This document shows positions 1 to 7,684 of a stretch of 64,000 bases of DNA, piece by piece. The number at the start of each line of letters is the position of its first letter. Position 1 is the first letter of the stretch. Position numbers and translations under genes: made by a program. Under the pieces are notes generated by a model that was not told the DNA's origin, did no database searches, and was given only the letters and a program-made list of their open reading frames with translations. Source of the stretch: Colwellia sp. Arc7-D (GTDB lineage: Bacteria > Pseudomonadota > Gammaproteobacteria > Enterobacterales > Alteromonadaceae); the NCBI RefSeq assembly GCF_003061515.1, contig NZ_CP028924.1, forward strand, positions 2,108,001-2,172,000. Direction: 5' to 3'.

Positions 1-266
1 AATATGCGGCGAATGATTTCAAAACTCTTGTGGAAAAGTCAGGTTTTATAAGGAGTATGAGCCGAAAAGCAACGCCGATTGATAATGCGGCGATGGAATC
101 GTACTTCCATACGTTTAAAGCAGAAGCTATTCATGGCAAACGTTTTAACAATCAAGAAGAGGCGACTGCTGTTATTCAGAAATACATCGCGTTTTACAAT
201 CAAGAACGATTACATTCAAGTTTAGGTTATACAACGCCTGAAAAATATGAGAAATTAGGACTTTGA
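1..266 (+). pseudogene. IS3-family transposase OrfB, C-terminal part (5' cut by window)
   Basis: The frame is open from the window edge and reads YAANDFKTLVEKSGF before the first GTG, so this is the end of a longer protein. It carries the last part of the rve/DDE integrase core: SMSRKATPIDNAAMESYFHTFK, then KAE, gives the catalytic Glu region, and the QERLHSSLGYTTPEKYE tail is typical of IS3-family OrfB. Whether the element is intact upstream cannot be seen. It lies inside an integron-type cassette array. Confidence is high for the family; the subgroup is not assigned. Confidence 0.85.
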
Positions 267-270
267 AATG

Positions 271-295
271 TGTCTACGAAAGTGGTGTAAGATCA
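271..295 (+). mobile_element. Probable right terminal inverted repeat of the IS3-family element
   Basis: Directly after the transposase stop is TGTCTACGAAAGTGGTGTAA followed by GATCA. Read on the minus strand it begins TGATCTTACACC and ends GTAGACA, the TG...CA form of IS3-family ends. The left end is outside the window, so the repeat cannot be matched to its partner. Confidence 0.55.
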
Positions 296-308
296 TTCCT
301 CAAACATT

Positions 309-347
309 TTAGCCAACTATAATTTTCCGCTTATTGCGGCGTTATAC
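309..347 (+). repeat. attC-like site, right half only (interrupted by IS)
   Basis: The segment has TTAGCCAAC, a short spacer, then the CCGCTTATTGCGGCGTTATAC end. The final GTTATAC fits the R' core GTTRRRY. Its matching left arm (R''...GTTGGCT) is absent because IS sequence stops at about 295, so the insertion split or replaced the left half. The same right half occurs in the attC-like sites that follow. Confidence 0.6.
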
Positions 348-366
348 GTACAAGGGAGGTTTGCGC

Positions 367-669
367 ATGAATTTACAGTTTAAGTTAATAATATCTGCAT
401 TGATTAGTATTCTAGCCAATGGTTGTAGTTCTTATAGCACTGAAGATTATGGAGAAGCTGGTGTTAGTAGAAAAGCAGCTTCATGTGTAAATATGGAACC
501 AGCTCAGGAGATGAAGTGTAAGGAAAGAGAAGAAAGCTTACTAATAGGGTTGGGTGCAGACGAAAATTGTAATCATCCATATGAGTATGAAAAAAACAGA
601 TGTAAAAGTGAACAAGCAAAGAAACAAAAGGCACTTGACGAATCACTTAAAAAACACAGCGGTAAATAG
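367..669 (+). CDS. Small cassette-encoded lipoprotein, unknown function
   Basis: A 100-residue protein. The ATG at 367 is preceded by GGGAGG at 6-nt spacing, which fits better than the in-frame GTG at 334. The N-terminus is a type II signal peptide: positive MNLQFK, a hydrophobic stretch, and lipobox LANGC with the modified Cys near residue 20. The mature part has four further Cys and a charged, Lys-rich C-terminus. I do not recognise the family. The gene fills one cassette between two attC-like sites and has no promoter of its own that I can see. Confidence 0.7.
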   Translation: MNLQFKLIISALISILANGCSSYSTEDYGEAGVSRKAASCVNMEPAQEMKCKEREESLLIGLGADENCNHPYEYEKNRCKSEQAKKQKALDESLKKHSGK

Positions 670-672
670 TAC

Positions 673-776
673 GTATAACAATAATTTAAAGCAGGACAAA
701 ATAAAGTTGGCTGTTTTGTTCACTACGTTCACCTATTTTAGCCAACTCTATTTTGTCCCTTAAATGGGCGCTACAA
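673..776 (+). repeat. attC-like recombination site (cassette boundary)
   Basis: It begins with R''-like GTATAAC, the exact reverse complement of the GTTATAC at the start of the same cassette (341-347), as expected for an excisable cassette. The inner arms GGACAAAATAAAGTTGGCT and AGCCAACTCTATTTTGTCC pair with one or two bulged bases. The site ends in GGGCGCTACAA. Confidence 0.7.
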
Positions 777-789
777 GTAAAGGTAATTT

Positions 790-1044
790 ATGCATTCTGA
801 CGAACTAATCAAATCTTTATCTGATAATGGAAATAAGGATTTAGAATCTTCATTACAATGGATTAATCCAATACCTGAAGATGCCTCAGCTTTAATAGAA
901 AAAATAGATATGGCATTAAATATTGTTAAGTTTTCTAAATCTAGACGCACTGAAGAAGGTGAAGAAACTTCTAATAACCACCTAGATTCGTTAATACGTT
1001 TAAAAGCTGAAATCAGTAGTATTTTAAATGAAAAGTTGAAATAA
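790..1044 (+). CDS. Cassette-encoded hypothetical protein
   Basis: An 84-residue soluble, acidic protein with no signal peptide or membrane segment. The ATG follows AAAGG at about 6 nt. It looks helical, with Leu/Ile at heptad-like spacing and a Lys/Arg/Glu-rich middle (KSRRTEEGEE). I do not recognise the family. It sits alone between two attC-like sites, so it is carried as a single-gene cassette and probably depends on read-through transcription. Confidence 0.6.
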   Translation: MHSDELIKSLSDNGNKDLESSLQWINPIPEDASALIEKIDMALNIVKFSKSRRTEEGEETSNNHLDSLIRLKAEISSILNEKLK

Positions 1045-1059
1045 GCTTATCTAAATTTT

Positions 1060-1159
1060 CTTATAAAAATTTGTTAAAGCAGGAATAAACAGTTGGCTTT
1101 TGCTCCTGCGTCGCTTATTTTAGCCAACATACTATTTGCCTCTTATCGTGGCGTTAGCT
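1060..1159 (+). repeat. attC-like recombination site
   Basis: The inner arms GTTGGCT (about 1093) and AGCCAAC (about 1122) and the ending TCTTATCGTGGCGTTAGCT align with the other sites. The R'' box is degenerate and does not mirror the GCTACAA at the cassette start, so this site may be partly decayed. Confidence 0.55.
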
Positions 1160-1177
1160 GTAAAGGGAAACTGAGTA

Positions 1178-1837
1178 TTGATTTCACAATTACCTAAATG
1201 GATAGAAGTCGGCGCGTTCATTTTTGCCTTGATTGCTGGTTGCGTTAATGCGATTGGTTTTCTTAGCTTTGAGCATCAAGCAGTCTCTCATTTAACTGGC
1301 ACAGCTACCTTATTGGGTACAAGTTTTTTAGGTTCTTCTTTTTCTAATATTATCCATTTGCTAGGTATTTTGTGTTCATTTATATTTGGTTCAGCGATTG
1401 CTGGATTATTACTAGATGGTTCAAGCCTAAAGCTAGGGCGACATTATGATACGGTGTTGCTCTTAGAGTCTATTTTGTTACTAATCGCATTATGGTTTTT
1501 ATCTGCCGGTTCAATATATGGTCAATTCTTTGCTTCCGCAGCGTGTGGACTTCAAAATGCATTAGCAACAACATACAGTGGTGCAATAATAAGAACAACT
1601 CATGTCACAGGAATTTTCACAGATTTAGGTATCATGCTTGGCAGGTTTATAAAAGGTGAAGCTCTTGAGTCACGCAAGGCAAAGCTTTTCTTGATTATTA
1701 TTGTCGGTTTCATATTTGGTGGTACTTTAGGCGCATTTCTGTTTGCACAATATCAATTTATGGCATTATTTTTTCCTGCAATAATTTGCCTGTTTTTTTC
1801 GATGTTTTATCGTGTATATGCTAAAAAATACAGCTAA
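1178..1837 (+). CDS. DUF1275 (YoaK-type) membrane protein in a cassette
   Basis: A 219-residue protein with six or seven predicted membrane helices. It has the DUF1275 features: a first helix with GCVNAIGF, then HLTGTATLLGTS, and a later AACGLQNALATTYSGAIIRTTH segment with THVTGIFTDLG. Family members are inner-membrane proteins without a settled biochemical role. Translation starts at TTG (1178) behind AAAGGGA; no better ATG lies in frame. The stop codon at 1835-1837 overlaps the R'' box of the next attC, typical of compact cassettes. Confidence 0.85.
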   Translation: MISQLPKWIEVGAFIFALIAGCVNAIGFLSFEHQAVSHLTGTATLLGTSFLGSSFSNIIHLLGILCSFIFGSAIAGLLLDGSSLKLGRHYDTVLLLESILLLIALWFLSAGSIYGQFFASAACGLQNALATTYSGAIIRTTHVTGIFTDLGIMLGRFIKGEALESRKAKLFLIIIVGFIFGGTLGAFLFAQYQFMALFFPAIICLFFSMFYRVYAKKYS

Positions 1838-1914
1838 CAAGCTGCTCATACGAACACAAACAACTGGTTGAATTGCAACCAACTATTTTATTGCCTGTTA
1901 GCCGGGCGTTCGGT
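1832..1914 (+). repeat. attC-like recombination site
   Basis: R'' AGCTAAC (1832-1838) is the exact complement of GTTAGCT at the start of the same cassette (1153-1159). Internal arms ACTGGTTG and CAACCAACT pair. The site ends CCGGGCGTTCGGT. Together these show an intact, mobile cassette end. Confidence 0.7.
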
Positions 1915-1943
1915 TTTCTATAACTCAGGTGAATAGGGATATT

Positions 1944-2357
1944 ATGACGAATAAAAGTACAAAATTGGAAAGAGTAGGGTTTGTATTAGTTGCACTCATA
2001 GTTTTGTTGCAGGGATTCTATGGTACTTTTGCTTTCATTGACCCAGCCATGTTTTCTGCCGTTAGAGGCACTGAACTTTTTTCGGTTATAGATGCTGATT
2101 GGGTTAAAATATATGGTTCGCGTACAATCTTTATTACCTTAATTTTTGGTTATCTTTTATATACTCGAAATTATATTGTTTTAATGTGGGGCGCATTATT
2201 TGCAGTTGTTATGCCAATTACCGATGGGTTACTTGCATATGAAGCTCAAGCACCATTTAAGGTTGTTGCTAAGCATGTTGCGACTATTGCTTACTTATTA
2301 ATTATATTCTTCGTATTAAAAAAGGTTATTGCCCAAAAAATCGAACAAGACCTTTAA
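1944..2357 (+). CDS. Small four-helix membrane protein (DUF4267-like), cassette gene
   Basis: A 137-residue protein with four predicted membrane helices (about residues 10-32, 55-74, 79-98 and 110-130). The conserved-looking YGSRTIFITLIFGYLL and a pair of acidic and Gly residues (ITDGLLAYEAQ) resemble DUF4267/DUF4345-type small membrane proteins, but the family call is tentative. ATG at 1944 has AGGG 8 nt upstream; an in-frame GTG at 1929 is the alternative. Function unknown. It occupies its own cassette. Confidence 0.65.
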   Translation: MTNKSTKLERVGFVLVALIVLLQGFYGTFAFIDPAMFSAVRGTELFSVIDADWVKIYGSRTIFITLIFGYLLYTRNYIVLMWGALFAVVMPITDGLLAYEAQAPFKVVAKHVATIAYLLIIFFVLKKVIAQKIEQDL

Positions 2358-2452
2358 TCAATAAAACAATTTGCTGTTTTTACTCTGATTTTGTACCACC
2401 TTACTACACATTTTTAGCCAACCACTACTTAGCCTGTTATTAGGCGTCATAC
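2340..2452 (+). repeat. attC-like recombination site (degenerate)
   Basis: The right half is clear: TTTTTAGCCAACCACTACTT, then GCCTGTTATTAGGCGTCATAC. The left arm is poor, with only TCGAAC at 2341-2346 as a possible R'' (expected ACCGAAC). It probably cannot fold well. Confidence 0.5.
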
Positions 2453-2465
2453 AAAAGAGGTTTAA

Positions 2466-2914
2466 ATGAAAACTGTTGTTTCTGAATTATCTTTGAATGA
2501 TAGGGAAGGCTGGGAAAGTCTTTACTATGAATATGCTGAATTTTATAAAGTGCCTATGGATCAAACGATACTTGATACCGTGTGGTCATGGATATTTGAT
2601 GTAAATAATAAATTTTATGCTCTTGTAGCGAAAGATGAATCAGGTAATTATCTTGGGTTTATGCATTATAGGGCAATGCCATCTCCACTCAGGGGAAGTT
2701 GGTTGGTTTTCTTGATGATCTTTATGTTAAAACTGAAGCTAGAGGCGTTGGAGTAGTCGATGCACTATATAAAGAATTGAACTACTTTGCATCGAAAAAT
2801 GATTGGCCTTTTGTTCGCTGGATAACAGCGGATAATAACTATAGAGGGAGAAGTGTTTACGATAAGCTATCAGATAAAACTCAATGGGTAACTTATCAAA
2901 TGCCTGTAGAGTAA
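2466..2914 (+). pseudogene. GNAT-family N-acetyltransferase with a frameshift
   Basis: Two overlapping frames make one protein of about 149 residues. The first frame (2466 to about 2696) ends in MHYRAMPSPLRG. The second resumes at about 2697 with LVGFLDDLYVKTEARGVGVV, the usual GNAT continuation that includes the acetyl-CoA-binding ARGVGVV loop. One base, probably an A in GGGGAAG at 2692-2698, is missing. Read straight through, the first frame ends at 2756 without the CoA site. Acetyltransferases are common integron-cassette cargo. The start ATG has AGAGG upstream. Real decay and sequence error cannot be separated here. Confidence 0.8.
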
Positions 2915-2919
2915 ATTTT

Positions 2920-3013
2920 GTATAGCATACCCATAAGTGACTAAAAACATTTTCTATTGATGCATCAACCAGTTTAGTAAACATATTTCAGCCGCTTATT
3001 TAGGGCGTTATGT
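2920..3013 (+). repeat. attC-like recombination site (last one seen)
   Basis: It opens with GTATAGC (expected GTATGAC from the cassette start) and ends CAGCCGCTTATTTAGGGCGTTATGT. The inner arms are weak. No further attC follows the next gene, so the recognisable array ends here. Confidence 0.45.
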
Positions 3014-3058
3014 TTTACTTATATGTTCTAGTTTTATAAGTCAATTAAAGAGATAAAA

Positions 3059-3382
3059 ATGATAGCTGTATTATTAGAGTTTGATGTTATTGCCGGGATG
3101 GAAAGTCAGTTCCGAAAGGCCTGGGTTGAAACTACGGACATAATCTATGAAAACTTTGGCAGTTTAGGATCTAGATTACATAAATCGGATAATGGAAAAT
3201 TTATTGCCTATGCGCAGTGGCCTGACTTAAGTGTTTATGAAAATGATCATCATTGGCCAGACGATTCTAAATGTACGAGAGAAAAAATGAGAGCGTGCCT
3301 TAAAATAGGTAAGCCTACTGTTCTGCATACATTAACTCTAGATACTGATTTACTCAAAGAAAGTAGCTTTAATAACGTATAA
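3059..3382 (+). CDS. Antibiotic biosynthesis monooxygenase (ABM)-like protein
   Basis: A 107-residue single-domain protein of the dimeric alpha/beta-barrel type. The N-terminal strand IAVLLEFDVIAGMESQF is followed by a helix, then GSRLHKSDNGKFIAYAQWPD, as in ABM/YgiN-like proteins. Such small proteins act as monooxygenases, isomerases or heme-degrading enzymes, or have no known activity, so the substrate is open. The ATG follows AAAGAG. It lies directly after the last attC-like site, but no attC is visible behind it, so it may be the terminal cassette or a chromosomal gene next to the array. Confidence 0.7.
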   Translation: MIAVLLEFDVIAGMESQFRKAWVETTDIIYENFGSLGSRLHKSDNGKFIAYAQWPDLSVYENDHHWPDDSKCTREKMRACLKIGKPTVLHTLTLDTDLLKESSFNNV

Positions 3383-3444
3383 ACACGTAATATTTGATTC
3401 GGTTTTGTTTCGATACACATGCTAAATAACTAAGGAGAAACATC

Positions 3445-3984
3445 ATGTTAAGACCAGAAAATACAGGTTTAATTGTTGTTGATATTCAAGGGAAACTAGC
3501 GCGTTTAGTTCATGACAGTAAAGCGTTAATTGCGAATTGTGAAAAACTAATCAATGGCTCGCAGGTATTAGGTTTACCTATAATTTTTCTTGAGCAAAAC
3601 CCGGATAAGTTAGGTGGTACGGTTGATGAGCTAAAATCTATTATTGAATCATTTAACGCTGTAACAAAATTTACGTTCAACGGATGTGCTGAACCAAATT
3701 TTATCAATGCTTTACAAGCAGAAAAAATCGAAACATGGCTAGTTTGTGGCATAGAAGCACATATATGTGTATATCAAACCGCGGTAGGGCTGTTAGACCT
3801 TGGCTATAATGTACAACTGGTAAATGACTGTGTTTCCTCTCGTAGTCAGCAAGATAAAGCGCTTGGCGTAAGCCGATTAAAAAGTGAAGGTGCTATCATA
3901 ACGGGCGTAGAAATGTGTTTGTATGAGCTTTTACAAGATTGTAGAAAGGCTGAATTTAAACCAATTTTAAATTTAATACGATAG
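3445..3984 (+). CDS. Isochorismatase-like cysteine hydrolase
   Basis: A 179-residue cytoplasmic hydrolase. The fold shows in LIVVDIQGKLA at the start and VCGIEAHICVYQTA near residues 100-113. The catalytic triad is visible as D13, K75 and C108, with the cis-peptide-forming GIEAH before the Cys. It is close to YcaC and nicotinamidase-like members; the true amide substrate cannot be told. AAGGAG sits 7 nt before the ATG. The 3' end faces the EamA gene, with a short TACAGTTTA/TAAACTGTA inverted repeat between them. Confidence 0.85.
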   Translation: MLRPENTGLIVVDIQGKLARLVHDSKALIANCEKLINGSQVLGLPIIFLEQNPDKLGGTVDELKSIIESFNAVTKFTFNGCAEPNFINALQAEKIETWLVCGIEAHICVYQTAVGLLDLGYNVQLVNDCVSSRSQQDKALGVSRLKSEGAIITGVEMCLYELLQDCRKAEFKPILNLIR

Positions 3985-4059
3985 CAATCTCACAGTTACA
4001 ATACAGTTTATTCGACAATTACATAATGAAGCTTAAACTGTACGCCAATTATAACTTGT

Positions 4060-4959
4060 TTAGCTAAGCTGCTTAGCCTTTAACTGAACAAAATAATATC
4101 GTCCTAATATCACCATTAAAATACCGCCTAGCACCAAGGCTGATGACTCTATTAAACGAACCGTTATAAGTTCACTGGTAAATATTACACCACCCAATGC
4201 GGCAATTATGGGTACAAACAATTGCAGAACAGCTGCTTGGGTGACTGAAAGCCCAGCAAGCGCGATGTACCAAACAAAGTAACCAACCCCTGAAGCTATA
4301 GCGCCAGATAATATTGCAAGCATAATGCCTGATGAGCTTACATGTAAACTATCTAAACTAAAAACCATTAAGATAAATATAAATGGTACGGTGCGTAAAA
4401 AGTTAAAAGCTGTATCGTTAAGTGCATTTTTAGACTTTCGTCCGAGTAGAGTGTAAAAGGCCCAAGCCATTCCAGAAATGCTCATTAATACAAAGCCCGT
4501 TAATGACGGAGTAGTAACTGATGGCATAATTAAATACACAAAGCCAGTAAACGCAAGAGCTAAGCCGAGCCATTCTGACAAATGTAGCTTATTACCTGAA
4601 ACGACATTGGATAAGATCATGGTAATTTGAACTGCACCAAATAATATTAATGCGCCGGTACCTGTGTCTAACGATATATAGCCAAATGAAAAAGCTACAG
4701 CATAAATAAATAGCATTGCAGCGGATAACCAACTTCCTTTAGATTGTAGCTTTAAATCTTTTGTTGGCTTTTGTATTAATCGAGTTAACTGGATAAGCAC
4801 AAAGAGTATGGCTATACCTGAAAGTAGCCTGATGGTAGTAAAGCTTGTAGCATCTATAGCATTAGTACCTAAAGCTAAACGGCACAGAACTGAGTTGGCG
4901 GCAAAGGCGAAAAGGGCAAAAACGGTGCTCGCGATAATTTTGACATAAGTATTGTGCAC
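4060..4959 (-). CDS. EamA/DMT-family inner-membrane transporter
   Basis: A 299-residue protein with ten predicted helices arranged as two EamA repeats (about 8-138 and 155-292). Recognisable parts are FAANSVLCRLAL in helix 1, SLDTGTGALILFGAVQITM before helix 4, and the second-half LSVTQAAVLQLFVPIIAALGG. DMT proteins export metabolites or amino acids; the substrate is not predictable from sequence. The gene stands alone with a 390-bp upstream gap. Confidence 0.88.
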   Translation of the reverse strand: MHNTYVKIIASTVFALFAFAANSVLCRLALGTNAIDATSFTTIRLLSGIAILFVLIQLTRLIQKPTKDLKLQSKGSWLSAAMLFIYAVAFSFGYISLDTGTGALILFGAVQITMILSNVVSGNKLHLSEWLGLALAFTGFVYLIMPSVTTPSLTGFVLMSISGMAWAFYTLLGRKSKNALNDTAFNFLRTVPFIFILMVFSLDSLHVSSSGIMLAILSGAIASGVGYFVWYIALAGLSVTQAAVLQLFVPIIAALGGVIFTSELITVRLIESSALVLGGILMVILGRYYFVQLKAKQLS

Positions 4960-5288
4960 AGTAAGAAACCTTTAAGTAAATAGCACTATATTCGTGGTGC
5001 ATGAACTATAAATTATTTTAGCGTTAAGTGTTGGTAATATGTTTAGGCTTAATAGTTTATTTTGATTAAAGTTATAACGATATATGCACTAGTAGCAATA
5101 CTATATTTAACATGTCACTCCATTTTATAAGCGGTTTAATGCAGTGAAATTTAATATATTTATCAGTATTTAACGGTATTAATTGATGGATTAGTTATAA
5201 AACCCTGATGATGTAATATGACTGTTTTGAAATGAAATGCTTTTTTGATGGGGCTTATACAACGCAACTTATCTTAATCCGCTTTAAT
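4960..5288. other. Intergenic gap, no gene seen
   Basis: AT-rich spacer between the EamA gene and the glutaredoxin-MauE gene. No ORF with a ribosome binding site, RNA or repeat stands out. It must hold the EamA promoter (minus strand, near 4980-5050), but I cannot pick a convincing -35/-10 pair. Confidence 0.4.
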
Positions 5289-5337
5289 AAAGAGCCCCCA
5301 CTTACATATAAAATGATTATAGAAGTGAGGGCGTTAG
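5289..5337 (-). terminator. Probable terminator of the glutaredoxin-MauE gene
   Basis: On the minus strand GCCCTCACTTC pairs with GTAAGTGGGGGC around a 15-nt AT-rich loop and is followed by TCTTTATT. It lies just past the stop codon at 5353. The loop is long, so confidence is moderate. Confidence 0.5.
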
Positions 5338-5352
5338 TTGTGTTTTATAGTG

Positions 5353-6102
5353 TTAGCTTGTTAAACCAAGTGCTTTACTTAACATCCATGCTCCACCTAA
5401 AATCATAAACAGGTTTTCGGTCAGAGATACAAAACCAAGAGGCACGTTACTGTCTCCGCCTACACAGGCACATTTAAGTTCCCGTTTATCAATATATACA
5501 GCCTTATACACTGACACAGCACCCACTGTACCAATAAATAAAGAAACCGGTCCAACAATAAAGCCAGATAATGCTGCTAGCATACCAATACCTGCAAAAG
5601 CTTCGGCAAATGGATAAATATAAGCATACCTGAGGTTACGCATTGCTAATAAATCATATGTAATGAAAGAGTTAGAAAATCCGTATAAATCTTTCAACTT
5701 TTGAATCGCTAAAATGGTCATACTGAACGCAACAAAAAGCTCTATCACTTTTATAACACTGATGCTGTCGTTATTAGCGAAATTTGTTGCTAAGGCCATT
5801 AAAAAAGCAACCGCAAAAATGGCCAAAACAGGTGTGTAGGTAGTACCAGTTTTTTCAGCAGGAGACATATTAAAGTGCTCTCTTAGTGCGTCATGACCAC
5901 CAATTTTTTTGCCTTCAATAAATGTTTGAGGTGTAGTTTCAACATCATGTTCAGCTTTAAATTTATCTGTTTCTTCTCGAGAAGATAATTTATGATCGTC
6001 TACTTCAAACCCTTGTCTTTCTAGTAAATCTTTAGAACGAAGCCCAAAAGGACAAATGTGTTCACTAGTATGCATTCTGTAAAGCGTTGCTGACTTCTTC
6101 AT
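5353..6102 (-). CDS. Glutaredoxin-MauE-like membrane fusion protein
   Basis: A 249-residue fusion. Residues 1-78 are a glutaredoxin domain with active site C17-P-F-G20, cis-Pro at T57-P58 and the GSH-side GGHDAL at 68-73. Residues about 90-245 form a four-helix MauE/DoxX-type domain with a Cys pair (CACVGG, near 213-218) on a loop. The single Cys in CPFG suggests a monothiol mechanism, with the membrane Cys pair as a likely electron partner. The protein probably shuttles reducing equivalents across the inner membrane; this is inferred from architecture. Start ATG has AAGGAAA upstream. Confidence 0.85.
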   Translation of the reverse strand: MKKSATLYRMHTSEHICPFGLRSKDLLERQGFEVDDHKLSSREETDKFKAEHDVETTPQTFIEGKKIGGHDALREHFNMSPAEKTGTTYTPVLAIFAVAFLMALATNFANNDSISVIKVIELFVAFSMTILAIQKLKDLYGFSNSFITYDLLAMRNLRYAYIYPFAEAFAGIGMLAALSGFIVGPVSLFIGTVGAVSVYKAVYIDKRELKCACVGGDSNVPLGFVSLTENLFMILGGAWMLSKALGLTS

Positions 6103-6512
6103 ATTATTTTCCTTTTAGTTTTATATTAATTATATTTGGCTGAATTCTAGAACAGGGCTCGTTAATGCTTTTTGGTTTTTTTTATATGCTAAAACCATAG
6201 GCAGCTGAATATATAGGTAGCGATTAACTAAACTGTAATAAAAACTACGCCTCTTTGTTATATTGATTTATTACGATTAATTAAAACATGCTTAAGCAAA
6301 AGTAAAAAATTTACACCGTAGTCTGAAAAATTTACCGACAATAGCTAAAAATAATACGATTATTTAACGTTTACAGCATGTATAGGTTAATAGAGCAGAA
6401 TCTATGCCAGAAATAGAAGTTGAAGTTTTGAGAGTTATGCAAAATATAACGATTAAAAATAACTTCTAGGTTCATTGAGGTATAATTCTCATTCATTATT
6501 TATAAGAGTTAA
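6103..6512. other. Intergenic region between divergent genes
   Basis: An AT-rich 410-bp stretch upstream of both the glutaredoxin-MauE gene (minus) and the EEP gene (plus). I see no ORF, tRNA or strong hairpin. The related strings AAAAAATTTACACCG and AAAAATTTACCGA occur 20 nt apart near 6305 and 6327 and might be a regulator site, but the evidence is slight. Confidence 0.35.
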
Positions 6513-6617
6513 CGTCACATCAGCCATTTAAGTGAAAAAGATACTATCAAAACAAAAACAGTTGATACCGCTTCAATATCAATTGAAAATGCTCAACTTT
6601 CAATTGCCACATTTAAT

Positions 6618-7646
6618 TTGTTCAATTACCTTGAGCCGCCTAATGCATTTTATGAGTTTGAACGTATTTATAGTGCAGAGCAGTGGCATAAGAAACAAAG
6701 TTGGATAACAGAGTATTTACGCGAACATCAGCCTGATATTATAGGTTTTCAAGAGGTTTTTAGTACTGAGTCACTAAAGGCATTGGTGTTTGAACAAGGT
6801 TACGAATATTTTTCAGTGGTTGATCAACCTGTAGTTATTGATGATTTTATCTATAAAAGCCCCGTTGTAGCAATTGCTTCTCGTTTTCCCATTGTTGATA
6901 CTCAAGCTGTAACACCAGACTCTGCATTAGCACAAACGTTAGGTTTAGCTGATGACTTTTCCTTCAGCAGGCAGATAGTTAGAGCGACTATTGATGTACC
7001 TCATTTAGGTCACTGTGATTGCTATGTAGTACATTTTAAATCCAAGCGATCTATGCTTGGTATAGAAGATGATAAAGTAAAACGGTCGCCAGAAAAAAAT
7101 ATTATCGACAGTTTAAAGGCACAAGTTGCTGGTAGCTGGGGCTCAAGTATACAGCGTGGAAGCGAAGCAACGTTGTTAATGATGAGCATGATAGGGCGGC
7201 GAGAAGTTAGTAATAATCCAATGATATTAATGGGGGATTTTAATAACACACTCAACGATGGTATTTTAAGCCATTTGTTGACCAGCTCACTTCGGTTCGT
7301 TTCTCCTATAGACCGAGACGCATATCTTGCTAAATATTGTTTAAATGATGCCTGGGATCTATTCCAAATGGCATTAACTAACGAATGCTCTCAAGCTATT
7401 GAATCTAAAGGTGATAATGCTGATAAAAAAGTAACGCGTACCCCTACACATTACTTTGGAGCGAGCAGTTCAGTGCTTGATTACATATTATTATCATGTG
7501 AATTTGACGCTGGCTATCATGACAGTTTATATCAAGTAAGTGACTATAATACCTACGACAGACATTTAATTAACCCAAGTTTTGAACGAGATGGCGAAAG
7601 TACAGATCACGGCATTGTGTTAATTACTTTAACGTTAAGGTCTTAA
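6618..7646 (+). CDS. Endonuclease/exonuclease/phosphatase-family protein (start uncertain)
   Basis: At least 342 residues of an EEP-fold metal-dependent phosphohydrolase. From the TTG at 6618 the catalytic pieces are E46 (FQEVF), MGDFNN near residue 201, and D330-H331 (STDHG). The conserved first strand SIATFNLFN lies partly upstream of this TTG: the frame stays open back to 6513, but that stretch has no ATG, GTG or TTG. The true start is therefore either a rare codon or hidden by an upstream frameshift. Substrate unknown; EEP members cut DNA, RNA, phosphoinositides or lipids. A second EEP gene follows in convergent orientation. Confidence 0.8.
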   Translation: MFNYLEPPNAFYEFERIYSAEQWHKKQSWITEYLREHQPDIIGFQEVFSTESLKALVFEQGYEYFSVVDQPVVIDDFIYKSPVVAIASRFPIVDTQAVTPDSALAQTLGLADDFSFSRQIVRATIDVPHLGHCDCYVVHFKSKRSMLGIEDDKVKRSPEKNIIDSLKAQVAGSWGSSIQRGSEATLLMMSMIGRREVSNNPMILMGDFNNTLNDGILSHLLTSSLRFVSPIDRDAYLAKYCLNDAWDLFQMALTNECSQAIESKGDNADKKVTRTPTHYFGASSSVLDYILLSCEFDAGYHDSLYQVSDYNTYDRHLINPSFERDGESTDHGIVLITLTLRS

Positions 7647-7684
7647 TGGTTGTCGGTTTTACGTTTTAGCCGTAATCAATTTAC

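Noticed and set aside
464..763. Two overlapping ORFs within the first cassette (minus 464-646, plus 554-763)
   Set aside because: Both overlap the lipoprotein gene or the attC palindrome and lack translation signals.
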